Assembly: GCA_019671135.1 (NCBI GenBank)
Contig: JAHRHY010000007.1
Span: 1,674,001-1,738,000, forward strand
DNA from: Linnemannia hyalina
Taxonomy: Eukaryota; Mortierellomycota; Mortierellomycetes; Mortierellales; Mortierellaceae
DNA: 64,000 bases
Direction: 5' to 3'
A program made the translations under genes and the position numbers. Under the pieces are notes generated by a model. The model saw only the letters and a list, made by a program, of their open reading frames with translations, did not search any database and was not told the origin of the DNA. How positions within the stretch are numbered: the first letter of the stretch is position 1; the number at the start of each line of letters is the position of its first letter. Shown piece after piece: positions 43,243 to 55,694 of this stretch.

Positions 43243-46200
43243 AGGAAGGAGATAGCAATAAGAAACCGAACTTTCTTCTTTCTAGAACTGGTATTTTTTT
43301 GTTGTTTTTTTCATGCCACAAAACGCTTATCGGTCAAAGAGTAACGGTTGGATCCACCCCATCGGTGGTACATCCATCTTACTAATTCGCCTGCTTCTCA
43401 GCTCTCTTTTACAGGGGAAGGAGTCTTATTGGAGTGAATCGCGCCTCTTTCACTGTTTATCCTCTCGCTCGTATTTCTTTTGTTTGTCGTAAAAACACTT
43501 AACCTGGAAAGAAAGAGAGACAGAGCTTTGCTCACGATCAGACCCCAGCCCATCGGGGGGCTGAACATTACGCTTTTACCTCTATCTCTGGAGACATGTA
43601 CGCCAAAATCGCCAGCCCTGCAGGGGACTAAAAGGAGGGGGGGGGGGGGGATGATGGTATGCACGCGTTCGTCTTTGTTTTTTGTCTGTTTGTTTGGAGT
43701 TTAGGTTTTACTCCATGGACCATTTGAACCAACTTAATTTCCGTTCCTGCCTAATCGTTTTCATTCTGCTGCAGCTGCTTGTGTTTGGTGGTTACAGTTG
43801 GAGGCGATGGGGGATGGTGTACGCCAGGTAGCTGAAAAGTGAAGTGCTATTTTTGGGATTGCGAATGAAGGAATGGCAAGGGAGGAAGTACAAGTTGCGT
43901 ATTTGAATGTCTTTTGTCCATGTTTTTGTTTGTGTGTTGTTTGATGGCACTTGTGTCTACATGTTATGTCGACCTTCTACCCCTGGCTCGTCTCAGAAAC
44001 AGGCACGGTCGTCATTTATGTTGAACTGAGAAAAGGTGAAGATGGAGAAAGGGTGTGGAGAGGCACAGAATGAGCGTCGTGCGTCGAAAAAGAAGAGGAG
44101 AGCGAAGGAAAAAAAAACAAGAGCTGTGAGCGTGGTGAGAGGAGGAATGATGCTCACTCTTCTATACTTTATTCCTAGAGACAATGCACAGCAGACTTTT
44201 AGAACAAAAAAAGGAGGCAGAGAAGAAGGGAGGAGGAGGGGTGTAGGAACGAGCACGGGTGAGTTCAGGCTGCTGTGTGCTTCATCCACGACAAGCTGGC
44301 AGAAGATGAAAAAGCCAATAGGGAAGAGAAGGGTAAAAAATAGTAGAGGTAGAATACCAGACTGAGGCGTGGTCCAGGCAAAGCAAATGCAATTGCAAAC
44401 TGAAGTGGACGAAAATGAAAAGAGAGGATGCAGCCTATGAGCAAGAGGTGAACTGTAATGATGGCGAGGGTGGGATATGAATCAAGCAGAGATTGAAGGA
44501 AAGGGAGAGACGGGATAAAGGGACAAGCGTTGATTGCTTCTTTAGTCTGCTTTGTTGGATGAAAGAGATGAACTTGCAGTTTTGTTTTGGTCAGCTGCTT
44601 TTCGTTAATGAAAGGAAAGGAAGGGCATGCATGAACCTTGCCTACATTCTCTCGTTCTTTGTTTTCTTTATTCATTAAATTACCCTCTCTCTTTCTTTCT
44701 CTTTTTACCGCGGACAGATGCTCATCAACAAGGTTAATTGCTCTAATGAGAAAAAGAGACCCAAGCGCACATCATGCCCTGTCCTCCTCTTTTTAATTTC
44801 CTTCATTTACAATCGTTTGGCCATACCCTATTCTCACCCACTCGCCCTTCCCTTGGTTCATATGTGCCGCCCATTGAAACTCTTATCGAGAATTGAATTG
44901 GAAGTGGACGAGGAGGAGGAGGGAATGTCTGGATGCTTATGCAGGAGGCTCGCCACATGTCGTTCCTGAAATTGAAAAAACGTGGAAAAGTTTAATTTCC
45001 GCCGAGGATTGTTTTGTTTTTTTTAGTCCTTCGTCCTTTTGTCCCTCTCTACCTGTTATTTCTCTCCATCTCTCTCGTTCTCAGCCCTGGGCGTAGACTT
45101 CCATTCATTGTTGTTGATGTTCAGCTAATCTAACTTCCAAGTGAGGTCATTTCAGTGCACTTTTCTGTCATCTTCTCCAATGGAACACCAAAGATGAAGG
45201 AGGTGAACGTTCTGGAACGCTCAACAAACAAGAAACATAACACCTAGAGGTACCAGTCAACTGCACCTTCCCAGCCAACTACCACTACCAACAACTAGTA
45301 TGTAGTACGACCAAGCAGCTACAACTGCGACAGCAACTATGTACTCACAACGACGCCTACGAACAACAACAATGACGCGAGTTGGTGCATAGTTTATGCA
45401 TTCTCGTCTTGGTTGTTTTCCCTATCAAACCCGGATGGTCCACTTCTTGAAAGGCTAGATACAATCTCACCGTGATTGACGTTTTTCACAATGATAGATC
45501 GTCTTAACAAAAAAAAAACATGGATGAAAATAGACCCTTGTCCTTATTTTCTAGAAGACAATAGGATGAATTGCACTGAGGGTATCATATTGTTTGTTAG
45601 GTTCAAATCGTCGCTCTCCTTCTATCCTCTGTCAGAAGCAATTGGACCATCCGAGGAGTCAGTGACCGGTGCTTACCCTATTTTTGTCTATTGTTTTCCC
45701 TCACAGTGACCACTGGCGCCGATGGTACTGTTTCAGTATTCATGCAAATAGCAATATGAGCCCAGGAGTAGTGCTGGAAACAGGGGTTGATAGCGAGCAT
45801 TGCCTAACGTTTTCGGTCATGTTCTCTCGTCTCTATTGTTCTCTCAACTTTGTTTAATTTAGGTCCTTACAAACAGGTGCTATGCACAAATGGTGACCAT
45901 AAATAACAACAGGCAATGCAACTCTGGTTTTGTCCTCAAGGAGGAGCAAAATTGCATAGACATTTGCCTGGTCATTCGGCACCAGGGGAGGAATCCAACT
46001 AATATCCGTTTGCCCCTCTGTGGTTTTCGTTTTATTACGATTAGTGCGAGACAATAGGCGTGGAGAAAGGGAAGGACGATGAGAGTCAAGAAATGGAGAC
46101 GAGAAGTGGGGAATGGTAACGACAGAACGGTGAGAGCCGCGGGGAAATGTAAACTGTCTCGTTAACATCGCCCTGCTGATACTTTGTTTTTTCTTTGCAG

Positions 46201-47620
46201 GAAAAGACTAAAGTGAATCGATGCAATTAGTTTTCATTAGAGAATGATCCGCCTCTTTCACGTTCGAAATGAATAACACCATGTTTTTGTTATTTGTAAA
46301 CAAAATGAGTTGTAATAATAGCAACCGTAACACAGTTCTGGACTAGTGAGAGGTGTGGAGGAGGAAGAGGAAGAAGAGGAGGACGAAGCGTTCCATTCCG
46401 GAGCTCATGGTTCGAAGGAAGGATGGGTGAGAGGGAAAAGAGAGAAGGAGAAAGAAGACGAGAGAAAGAGAGAGAACAGCGCAATATATTTTGGTGGCAC
46501 AAGGACAAACAGAAACAACGGTTGAACTTACTTTTTTTGCCTCCCTGTCATTGTCCTTCTTCCCTCTGGTTCCTTTTGCTCTCGCACCCTCCCACTCTCT
46601 CTATTCTCTCCTTCTCGCTCTGTCTCTCTCCTTCTCTATCTCTCTCTCTCTTTCATACACACTCTCATTCTAATTAACCCCTGGTTTTATCATTCTTGCA
46701 TGAAGGCCCACTTGTTGGAGAGCAGAGCAAAAGAAGTTCTTGTGGTAGGTTGCTGTGATGTCTTTACATTGTTTAGTTTCTAGAATAACGCGCCAGTTGC
46801 AATTGAACACAGCGAGAACAATCGCGAGCCAGGTAGGATTGCATTGCTATGTTTGTTATTCTTCTAATTGTACATTCGAGGCGGGAGAGTATTATTGTTC
46901 TATTTCTTCCTTCCTTGGAGGCTTGGTAGCGTTGATGTTATTTTTGGCGGGATATGTATTCTGAATACAAGAAAGAGGGGGGTTGAAGAATAGGGCGGTA
47001 AGAGTCAATGACTGATAACAAGAACTCTTACGTGGAATTAGTGCAGCAGCTGGGAGTGAAAGGGACAGCACTGAGAGGGAAACAAAGAGAAAAACAAAGA
47101 AATGGCCAGACAGGAGAAGGGGGAGGGAGGAAGGATTAAAAAAAAAAGGACGTGGACATTGGTTGTGCGTGACCATTTGATGCTCTCAAGAGAGTCGGAG
47201 GCGACTTTGACGCGCTATTGTTTTCGATCCGCCAATAAAATTGCAGGACAATGCGACCATAGCTCAACTTGTCATTCAAACGCAAACGATGTAAACAAAC
47301 CATCGACAAACGACTTCCCCCCAGCGACAATGCATAACAACATAGACACTTTTTGCACACATACAGTACAAGCACATAGTGCCATCTTGACTCGAATACA
47401 ATTGTGTTGGCACCAATGGTGCTTGGCTAGGTAATTAAATGAGGGGAAAGAAAGGATGAGGATGGAGATGGTTCTGACACACAGTCTATCCCTCCATCAT
47501 AGTGCTTGATTTTATTATTCTGCTTGATTGAATACCCATTGGCAGGGCCGTATTGTCCATCCTCTTGTTGTTTGTCTTCAAGTATTGTTTGTTTTGTTTT
47601 GTTCTGCGGTTGCGAGTCTA

Positions 47621-47651
<31 letters not shown>

Positions 47652-48034
47652 TTGCTGTTGCTGTCACCGCCAGTGCCATGCCAGTCTTCTTGTCCTGTCT
47701 CCTTGCTCATTCACCCCTGTTGTTGACCCCCATATTCAATTGCATAGCCTTCAATTGTCGATATTCAATCAACAAGGGGCTTCGCCTTTCATATAAAACC
47801 CCCTCGATCCGCACTTCTTTTTATTCCTCTTCATCATCATTGTCATTCTCAAGCTCATAGACCAGCATACCTCTTTCCGTTTCTTCTTCCCTCACTCTCA
47901 TCCCCAGTTTCATTCGATTCATTTTTCACGACAACATCTTTCCAATCATTACCGCCAAACAAAGCAGACCTGGACATCTCATCTCTCCCCTCTCCCCCAC
48001 ATCCCCCTTCCCAAGACACAAATAGATTCTCATT
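43243..48034. other. 4.8 kb without recognisable genes
   Basis: The longest gap in the window. It has many A/T runs, a G run at 43637-43650, CT-rich stretches near 46590-46665, a (GTT)n run near 47620-47665, and no frame with family-like sequence. The last 250 nt are the promoter and CT-rich leader of the C2H2 gene. Most of the gap could be an extended regulatory region or hold noncoding transcripts; nothing in the sequence decides it. Confidence 0.55.
47792..47799 (+). promoter_or_regulatory. TATA box of the C2H2 factor gene
   Basis: TATAAAAC in a CATATAAAACCCCC context, 243 nt upstream of the ATG. Confidence 0.6.
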
Positions 48035-49621
48035 ATGAACACCCCTTTGATGCACACTGCACCCACTTTCCACGACGTGACCTCCATGTTCACTCCTCTT
48101 TCCCTCTCTCACCCATTGTCTGCTTCGTCTATGATGGAGTACACCAGCGCCATGTTCCCCGAGAACAACCTCTCATCCCCCACACCCAGCATCGAACACA
48201 CCCTGATCGCACCAGAACTGCGTTCAATGTCTCATTTTCACGAGGTCGAACACAGCTTGCAATCATACGCACCCACAAACCCTGTCACTACTACAGACCA
48301 CAGCTCGCCCTCATCCCCATTCCTGCATGAGCTTCACCTCGCCAGCCCGGAACATCACCACCACCAATATCATCATCACCACCACCACCCTCCGTACCAG
48401 CCCACCTCAGCCTTTCAGGATCTCGGGGAGGCCCAACACTTGTCTATGCTGCAAGATATGATGCACCAGAGCTCCGGCGCTGCTTCAAGTAGCTCTTCCG
48501 ACGTCCTCACATCTGCTGCTTGCGCTTTCCATACAACGATGCGAAGAACCCAGAGCCTCGAGTCCTTCTCCCCAGTGACCCGTCACATGAACATGACCTT
48601 GTCCATGGCGAACGCGATGGTTGCCGATGATTACCAGCCAGGCTCTCCCTATGTCGGCGCTTGCATGCCTATGGAATCTAAATTGGTTGAGGGCTACAGC
48701 GCGGATTACACTGGCCTGCTCCACCAGGATACCTTCCAAATGCCTCCTACATCCATGGCTTTCGCCGACGATCAGTTTGGTTCATCACTACCCTCGGCCG
48801 CCTCGTCGACCTTGCCATATATCTTCCAACCCCTCTTCACCCCAGCATTCTCAGCAGGCTCAAGTTGCTACTCCCCCGCCATCTCCACCTCCAGCCCCTC
48901 CATCGACAACATGAGCATCACCATAGATGACAGTGGGAGGACAACACCAGCCACTCCCTACATCAACCATAATACCTACTACAAGAGTGACTATGACTCT
49001 GACATCGACGACATCTCTTGCAACCAGAATCACAACCAGACCTCGAACCATAGTCGCCAATCTAGCCTGGAACCCAGCGCCGATGTTTTCTCTGACACTG
49101 ATACTCCGAACGATCCCAGTAACAGCGACGATTGTGGTGAGGATGACGACGGTACCAGCGGCTCCGGAAAGACCTTCACCTGCTACTTTCCCGACTGCAA
49201 CCGCAGTTTTGGTCGCTCCTACAACCTCAAGGCTCACGCTTTGACCCACGGCGACCACCGACCCTTCCCTTGCCGCCTCTGCCGAAAGAAGTTTGCTCGG
49301 ATCCACGACCGAGACCGCCATATGAGCGTCCACAGCGACGAGAAGGCCCACTGCTGCATTGTCTGTCTGGGACGGTTTGCACGACAAGACGCCGTGATCC
49401 GCCACTTGAAGTTGTCGAACGAGATGAATCCATGCTCGTGGATCCTCAAGTCCCAGGGTATCACCTTCCGAGATGTTGCGGCTGGGCGAATCAACCGCAG
49501 ATCGTTAGGCACGGACGAGGATATCGTGAAGGCTGTTGAGGCGTTGGAGAACGAGGTCCGGAAGGGGAAGGCGGCGCGTGCACTTGAACGTATGAACATT
49601 CCCAAGGCCCGGAGCAAGTAA
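48035..49621 (+). CDS. C2H2 zinc-finger transcription factor, Crz1-like fingers
   Basis: Single exon, 528 residues. A long low-complexity N-terminus has a His run (HHHHQYHHHHHHP, residues ~108-120), Ser-rich parts and an acidic segment near residues 355-375. Three zinc fingers follow: CYFPDCNRSFGRSYNLKAH-x3-H (~380), CRLCRKKFARIHDRDRH-x3-H (~410) and CIVCLGRFARQDAVIRH ending in C (~440). The YNLKxH, FARxHDRxRH and FARxDAxxRH helices are those of calcineurin-responsive Crz1-type factors, though the usual PxIxIT docking site was not identified. After the fingers is a basic helical tail (VEALENEVRKGKAARALER). A calcium or stress-response role is inferred from finger similarity only. Confidence 0.85.
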   Translation: MNTPLMHTAPTFHDVTSMFTPLSLSHPLSASSMMEYTSAMFPENNLSSPTPSIEHTLIAPELRSMSHFHEVEHSLQSYAPTNPVTTTDHSSPSSPFLHELHLASPEHHHHQYHHHHHHPPYQPTSAFQDLGEAQHLSMLQDMMHQSSGAASSSSSDVLTSAACAFHTTMRRTQSLESFSPVTRHMNMTLSMANAMVADDYQPGSPYVGACMPMESKLVEGYSADYTGLLHQDTFQMPPTSMAFADDQFGSSLPSAASSTLPYIFQPLFTPAFSAGSSCYSPAISTSSPSIDNMSITIDDSGRTTPATPYINHNTYYKSDYDSDIDDISCNQNHNQTSNHSRQSSLEPSADVFSDTDTPNDPSNSDDCGEDDDGTSGSGKTFTCYFPDCNRSFGRSYNLKAHALTHGDHRPFPCRLCRKKFARIHDRDRHMSVHSDEKAHCCIVCLGRFARQDAVIRHLKLSNEMNPCSWILKSQGITFRDVAAGRINRRSLGTDEDIVKAVEALENEVRKGKAARALERMNIPKARSK

Positions 49622-49827
49622 CACCATCTACAACACGTACATTAGAAACTAGAAGAATACTGTAGAAAACCCAATAATGTATCCTGCCTTTTTACGCGAA
49701 CGAAATCACGACTGTTTTTGATTGGCTAAGCCACATACAAAAAATATTCATAACAGCACTGTTGATGCAAAACGGTGCAGGACACTCCTTTTCTTCACTC
49801 TTACTCACAACACACACACACATCACA

Positions 49828-50695
49828 ATGGACTACGATGACGAGGACAACGAAGGCGGCTATGGCGGCTACGGGTACGCAAGCGGACTAGAGCGATAAA
49901 CAAGGGAGAAACGAGCATCCACAAATAAAAGAGAGCAGAAGTGCAGGTGGAAGAGAGTGACAATGGGTGTTTATGCATTAGCTCTGCAGGTGTAGTAACC
50001 AACAACAAAGCACTGACCCTCCACAACCATTTTTGCTTTGTTCATTTCTCATAGAAACGAGCCCGAGGAGGATACGGAACACGACATGGACGAGGAGCAG
50101 GAGGGTGTATGTATTTCTCTCTCTCTCCCTTGCTTTATATCCACTTGTCGTGATGCACAGGACTCAGGACAGCAACAACAAGCAACAAAGGAGGGGCACC
50201 CTGACTAACCTGAGCCGTGGTTGTTGACTTTATGTTATTCTTGTAGGATGGTTTCCACAACAAGGTTGACTTCAACAAGCCTGTGAAGGCGAACCTCCCC
50301 GCTCCCAAGGCTGTCGCCAAGGAGGATCGCACCACCACCCCTTACATGACCAAGTACGAGCGGGCAAGAATCCTGGGCGCTCGTGCTCTTCAGCTCAGGT
50401 ATGAACGCCATTCCCCGCAGCCAATTTCGGCTACATCATTCCGCTGCAGATAAGCAATAGAGTCATGTGGCCCGAACCATCGACAGCGAATTTTCTCACC
50501 AACAAAAGGTCTTTTACTTTTTGACTGATTTGTAGCATGAACGCACCCGTTTTGGTCGATCTGGAAGGCGAGACCGATGCCTTGAACATTGCCATGAAGG
50601 AGCTCAACAACAAGATGATCCCTCTCGTTGTGAGGAGATACCTTCCCGACAACACATACGAGGACTGGGAGGTCTCAGAGATGATCTTGCCTTAG
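49828..50695 (+). CDS. RPB6: RNA polymerase I/II/III subunit Rpb6 (RPABC2)
   Basis: Exons 49828-49874, 50055-50106, 50247-50398, 50536-50695; 136 residues. An acidic N-terminus ([27 protein letters not shown]) is followed by the conserved core: [63 protein letters not shown]. This small subunit is shared by all three nuclear RNA polymerases. All splice phases check. The third exon ends inside the [14 protein letters not shown] helix. Confidence 0.95.
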
Positions 50696-51178
50696 AAGTC
50701 TCTTGCTCCTGACCCACAGATCCTTAGTTGGAAGTGCAAGAAAACAAAGAAAAGGCGAAGTCAATCGGAACAAAAAACACACGCCACACACTCGCAAAGA
50801 AACACCCCCACACCCATCTTTAGCATCGGAACCAGATAACAGACAAAACACAGTTATGGAGTCCAATCTTTTTTTTTTTCTTTTTTCTTTTCTCTGCAAA
50901 GTAACATCGCAGCTGCAAAAATCTCAAAAATGAATAAAAAATGAGTAGCAACCCCAGAAATAACCATGACCCATGCTTGTTGTGAGCAACAAAAAAAGTG
51001 CCGTGCAAAAGCGCACCTGATTCACGTGACCTGAAACGTCTATTTATTACACGCTCGACATATATTGCCTCCAATTTTTTCTTTTCGTCTTCTCCATTGC
51101 TCCCATCACCCTGCTCTCGTAAGAGGTTCATTCTCGCATCAAAACCCAAAGCATACACCCAACACGAGCCATTTAGAC
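50696..51178. other. Rpb6 3' region and p62 promoter
   Basis: No gene. Contains a T/C run near 50870-50890 and an AATAAA-like polyadenylation sequence near 50935, suitable for the Rpb6 transcript. Confidence 0.5.
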
Positions 51179-53740
51179 ATGTGGGAAGCAGGAGAAACAG
51201 TGACAGCTCAGGGCGTAGCCGTCTACCGCAAGCGACCTGGCATTCTGTACTTCACCAACCGTCGTTTGGCCTGGGTTCCTGACGGAGGCTTGGCCCCCAC
51301 AGTCTCTGTCAAACACGACGAAATCAGAGGTATGTTGTATTCACAACAGATCCAGTTCACTGAATTGGCCATGGTATTTGTGTTAGGGTATGTGGTAAGC
51401 ATCCGTCAGAGTGCTGACCGGGGATCATCACTTTCCATTATATTTCTGTGTAGTTCAATATGTCAGTCAAGAAGGTGCGGCAAGTACAACCATGCGAGTA
51501 GCCGAGTTCAAGCCGGATGTCAAACACACCTTCCAGTTCACATCAAATACCGCTATTCAAGAACGGGAGGTGATCAAAGGCCTCATATCGCGCATTATAC
51601 ACGACCGACTCCTTCGAGCCAGCGGTGGAGGGGCATTATCGGTAAATGGGACACCAGGACCTTCGGGAGGATCGGGAGCTTCACCGGCCGCGTCTTCAGT
51701 CATGTCTGATGCCAGTGCTCCAGGAACTCCCAAGGCACCACTTCAGGCAAGGATGGGAGGACCAGGACCTGCTGGACTTCGGAGAGGCGTCAACGGAGCT
51801 GGAGGTGTAGATGTGGAGATGCAGACGCGTCGGGCGTTGCTCGCTCAGAACAGGGAGCTGTCGCTGCTTCATACAGAGCTGGTTGTGGGGAAACATATCT
51901 CCGAGAATGAGTTCTGGGAGACGCGGAAGAGTCTGTTGCGGAACAAGGCTGCGATCGATCAGCAACAGAAGGGTCAGTCGTCGGCTTGGTTGGATTTGAA
52001 GCCACAGACGGGCGAGAGTAACGATGTCAAGTATGTAATGACGCCTCAGGTCATTCACTCTGTCTGTCAACAATACCCCTCTAGTAAGTCTCGAATGACA
52101 CCACTGCTTTATTACTTGCATCGAGATACAAGAATGTATGTATGCAACAACTGACACCGATATTGTTTTTGGTATATATTCTAGTCAAGAGAGCCTATGA
52201 TCAGTTTGTGCCTGACAAGTTGTCAGAGGCAGAGTTCTGGAAGCGGTATTTTCAATCGAGGTTCTTCCACAGGAGTCGTTCAGGACGAGGCGCCAACGAA
52301 CCTGACGACGAAATCTTTGACAAAGCTTTGGAGGAAGACGAGGAGGAGACCAGGAGTGCGCCCAAGCGTATCAAGCTGGATCACATCAACCGACTGGTGG
52401 ATTTGAGTACGACTGAGGAAGACCACTTGGAGTCCTACCTGACTCCTGATGGAACCATGAATGCTGGAAAGACGAAGGAGTCCAAAGAGGCGATGCCGCT
52501 GATCAGGAGATTCAACCGTTACGCTCAGCGTGTTCTTAACTCTACTATCGGTCCCAAGCGACCTTTTACAGGAACTGATTCTCTTGATGTAACGCATCAT
52601 TGACGGCTGCTGACTGCACTGTGGTAAATCGAAGCGTCCCAGGATAATATTGTTTGTAGTACTAACATCTAGTTTTTTGTTCTTCGCATATGTAGATGAG
52701 CGGAGTGGAGCGATCTATTGTGATGGAGGACCTTCAGGAGCAAAAGGAGTCTTCGAAGATTATACTAAACATTCAGGACACGAGGCGCTACTTTGAGAGT
52801 CAAGGAGGTGACGTGAAGAGTAGCAAGATTCCTGATGGCGTGGTAAGTCGCGCCTGCCTTTTTATTTATTCGAACGCTGTTTGCATCATTCAATGCCAAT
52901 ATGCTCAACTGACCTTTGTTTTCGATCGTTTTTGTCCCTATCTCTATAGGACCCGGAAGACATTTTAAAGCAGTTTTACCGCGACTACACATCTCATGAA
53001 GTCGTCCTGAACAAGGTACAGAGACTGCTCACCTGTATACTTTTTCGCATTTTCTAGTGAAGATTAGCAGCATGTTATAATTTGTTCCGCAAGTACTAAC
53101 AATACCTTTCGTCACGCCACACCTTGCAGCCCTTTGCAATTCCAGAGAATACATTTGATACGCTCATGCGAAACGTGAAAACTAACCGCGCCAAACTACT
53201 GCCACCCAAAGACGGATGTAGGTTTGCATCAAAGCATTTTTTTTTCTTGTTCGTTTCTTGGCTCTTTGAAAGGAGTTAGCCGTCGCGTCTCCCACTATGA
53301 AACGGACTCGTTGCTCACCACATATCATTCTTCATTTCCAGCGCAATTGTTGCCTGCACATTTGTATCAGGAAGCACTCTCGTGCCATGCGGCCGGAAAC
53401 GAGATCCTGCGACACTTTTGGGCGTCGACGAGCATGGACAAGGCCTCGAAGCACTTGCGAATGATCGAGTCATTGAAAAAGATTCGGGACGAGAATGTCA
53501 AGTCGTTGATGATCCAAGCCAGTTCCCTGGGAACGGATTGTCTAGACGCGATGAAAATGGTAAACGTCAACTGTCGATGTGACTTTTGGAATATACTGGA
53601 GCGAGGTGTTAACGACTAACATGTTTCTTTTTGTGTAATCATCTTACGCATAGATGTTGAAGCCGATGTTGAATGGTATCCAGAAGGCACTCAAGCACGC
53701 AGACTCGCGCCCCAAACCCCTTATCCGCAAGTTGGCATAA
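51179..53740 (+). CDS. TFB1: TFIIH core subunit p62/Tfb1
   Basis: Exons 51179-51329, 51454-52083, 52185-52588, 52696-52842, 52950-53015, 53130-53217, 53342-53559, 53654-53740; 596 residues, the normal size. The N-terminal PH-like domain (GVAVYRKRPGILYFTNRRLAWVPDG ... FQFTSNTAIQEREVIKGLI) is followed by a Gly/Pro/Ser linker. The BSD-1 helix LLAQNRELSLLHTELVVGKHISENEFWETR (~180) and BSD-2 KRAYDQFVPDKLSEAEFWKRYFQSRFF (~265) follow. The C-terminal helices (HFWASTSMDKASKHLRMIESLKKIR) contact other TFIIH subunits. It works in transcription initiation and nucleotide excision repair. All intron phases are consistent with the protein family. Confidence 0.95.
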
Positions 53741-53861
53741 GAAAGAGAATAGCTGCTGACCAAAAAAAAATGTAAATAATTGAAGATGTACCTGCTGATT
53801 TTGTCTACAAATGAAAATTGGTGTTGTGTATTGTGTACGTTTGGGTGATAGATGATGAAGA

Positions 53862-54963
53862 CTAGTAGAGCTTAAGCTTTCCAGTAATAGAGTTGACGAC
53901 GCTGATGGGTCCGGGTCCGATGGCGAGGACTGTCCTTGAGCCAGCGGCGATCTGTGTCCTTCCTGCGTCGCGGATGGTGTGTGCTGCCAATCCAATGCTC
54001 ATTGCCTGCGCTTGCAACATCAACCTGTAACAAATATTATGTCTCTGAGTTAGTGGCTGCTATGGTTATTTGCGACTGGGATGAGTACGCATGCGGATGA
54101 GGATACCGGATGATACTTACATGTCTTCTTCGTTGTCGACCTTGAGAGTCACCTTTGCCTGACCAAAATACTCCCAGCGTGCGAGGGTCTAATTTGGAAA
54201 AAGATGACCGGATATGTACCCTGCGTGAGAAAGCGATCATATATCAAGATACAGAATCAAACAAAAGAGTAGTATTGACGTTTACCTTGGGGCCGCTCTT
54301 GCTGAGCTCCTTGTAGTTGGCAAGCGTCGCGTGACAGCACTGGGCGGCAGCTTTTCCCTTTCCCATGGCCAAGTCCGTTCTAATGACCAGGACCTATCAC
54401 AGACGGGAAAAAAAGAGACGGGGGCATCGTGCGATAAGTATCGTGGCCCTTTCCTTGTTCCTGTTTCAGCTACTGCAGAAGTGGTGACAACGTGCCATGA
54501 AAAGGAGATGACTTCAGCAAGGCTTACCATCTTGTATTCCTCCTGAAGATCAAAGTCGGCAAGATCCTCGTTCTCCTCATCCTCAGTATCTTCGTCCTCT
54601 TCGTCAGTGAAATCCTCGTCGTTCTCAGAGTAGTTCTCTGAATCCTCTTCAACCACGTCCTGATCCTTCTTGGTGTGCTTGTTGTTGTTGTCCTTGGATT
54701 TCTTCTCCTCTGCTTTGTTGTTGGTGCTCGTCTTCTTTTCTTCGGTGGCGGTGGCCTCCTTGCTCTTGTGCTTCTATTGATCATTGTGATATTGTTAATA
54801 TAGTTGCACTTTTTTTGTTTCTGACCTTTCGCCACCAATTACCGCATAAACTATGAGAAATAATAGGCTTTCTTACGAGCGCAGACTGAGAGAAGAAGTA
54901 GCCGGTCAAGAGTCCAACTGCTCCGGCAGAGAGCACATGTCCGAGGGTGAATGACTTGTCCAT
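53862..54963 (-). CDS. PTH2: Peptidyl-tRNA hydrolase 2 (Pth2/Bit1 type), membrane-anchored
   Basis: Exons on the minus strand: 54963-54877, 54773-54528, 54393-54286, 54188-54121, 54024-53862; 223 residues. The N-terminus has a membrane segment ([14 protein letters not shown]). It is followed by an ~80-residue Lys-rich then strongly acidic linker. The catalytic domain has the Pth2 landmarks [72 protein letters not shown] and the terminal TGKLKLY. It releases peptides from peptidyl-tRNA; the anchored form is mitochondrial in relatives. It is convergent with p62 (121 bp apart) and divergent from BZW. Confidence 0.95.
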
Positions 54964-55694
54964 TTTTGCGAATGTGGAGGGTGAAGAGGAAAGAGAAGTG
55001 AGAATGAATGCTTGAACAAGTTGGTGCCTGAAACTTTCAGCTCTCCAGCCCTTTTGACAAAGCCACAATATTTTCGCACTTTTTGGAGAATGGTGGCGCA
55101 CGGACGCCTCCACTTGTCTCCACTTGTGTCGTGCTGCAAGGCCGTTTTTTTTTCAAGGCAGATCGAGTCATTGGTATGCAGAAGCTGTACGCCGCGCACG
55201 TACTTTCTTTTTTGCCCTTTGGGTCAAGTGAACCATTCCTTGGCTCGATATTTTTTGCAGGGATCCGCAGTTTTTTTTCAGTCCCACTTATCAAAGCGCG
55301 GATCGCTGCTCAATTTCTACCCTTGTGTCAGGATTGATAGGAAGCATCCATTTTTCCGAATGGCAATCTTTTTTAGTTTATCGTTCATAGCTGCTACCAG
55401 TTGAATTATGCGAGGCACCGAGGCACCAGGTCCTTCTCCAGGGGCACCGTGAGTTCGCGCTGGGAGATTATGACCCTTTTTGACTTCGTTCTTGATATGA
55501 TACACGTGACCACAAAGTGACGTCATAGAAATTTTTCTTGCAGAGAGCAATAAAGGCCGATAGGGCAGAGCAGGAAAACTTCTTCTCAAACCCAGTTACA
55601 TCGTCAAGCCAGCCAACAAACTCATCCAGCCAACACCTTCCCCTTCTTCTTCCAGTCTCTCTCCTTTCCACCCTTTTCAACAGTAACCATCTTT
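54964..55694. other. Divergent promoter between PTH2 and BZW
   Basis: 0.73 kb with T runs and no supported gene. The CT-rich leader of the plus-strand gene occupies about 55620-55690. Confidence 0.6.

Noticed and set aside
46755..46964. Small hydrophobic frame ending LMLFLAGYVF
   Set aside because: No homology signal, no promoter context, isolated in AT-rich DNA.
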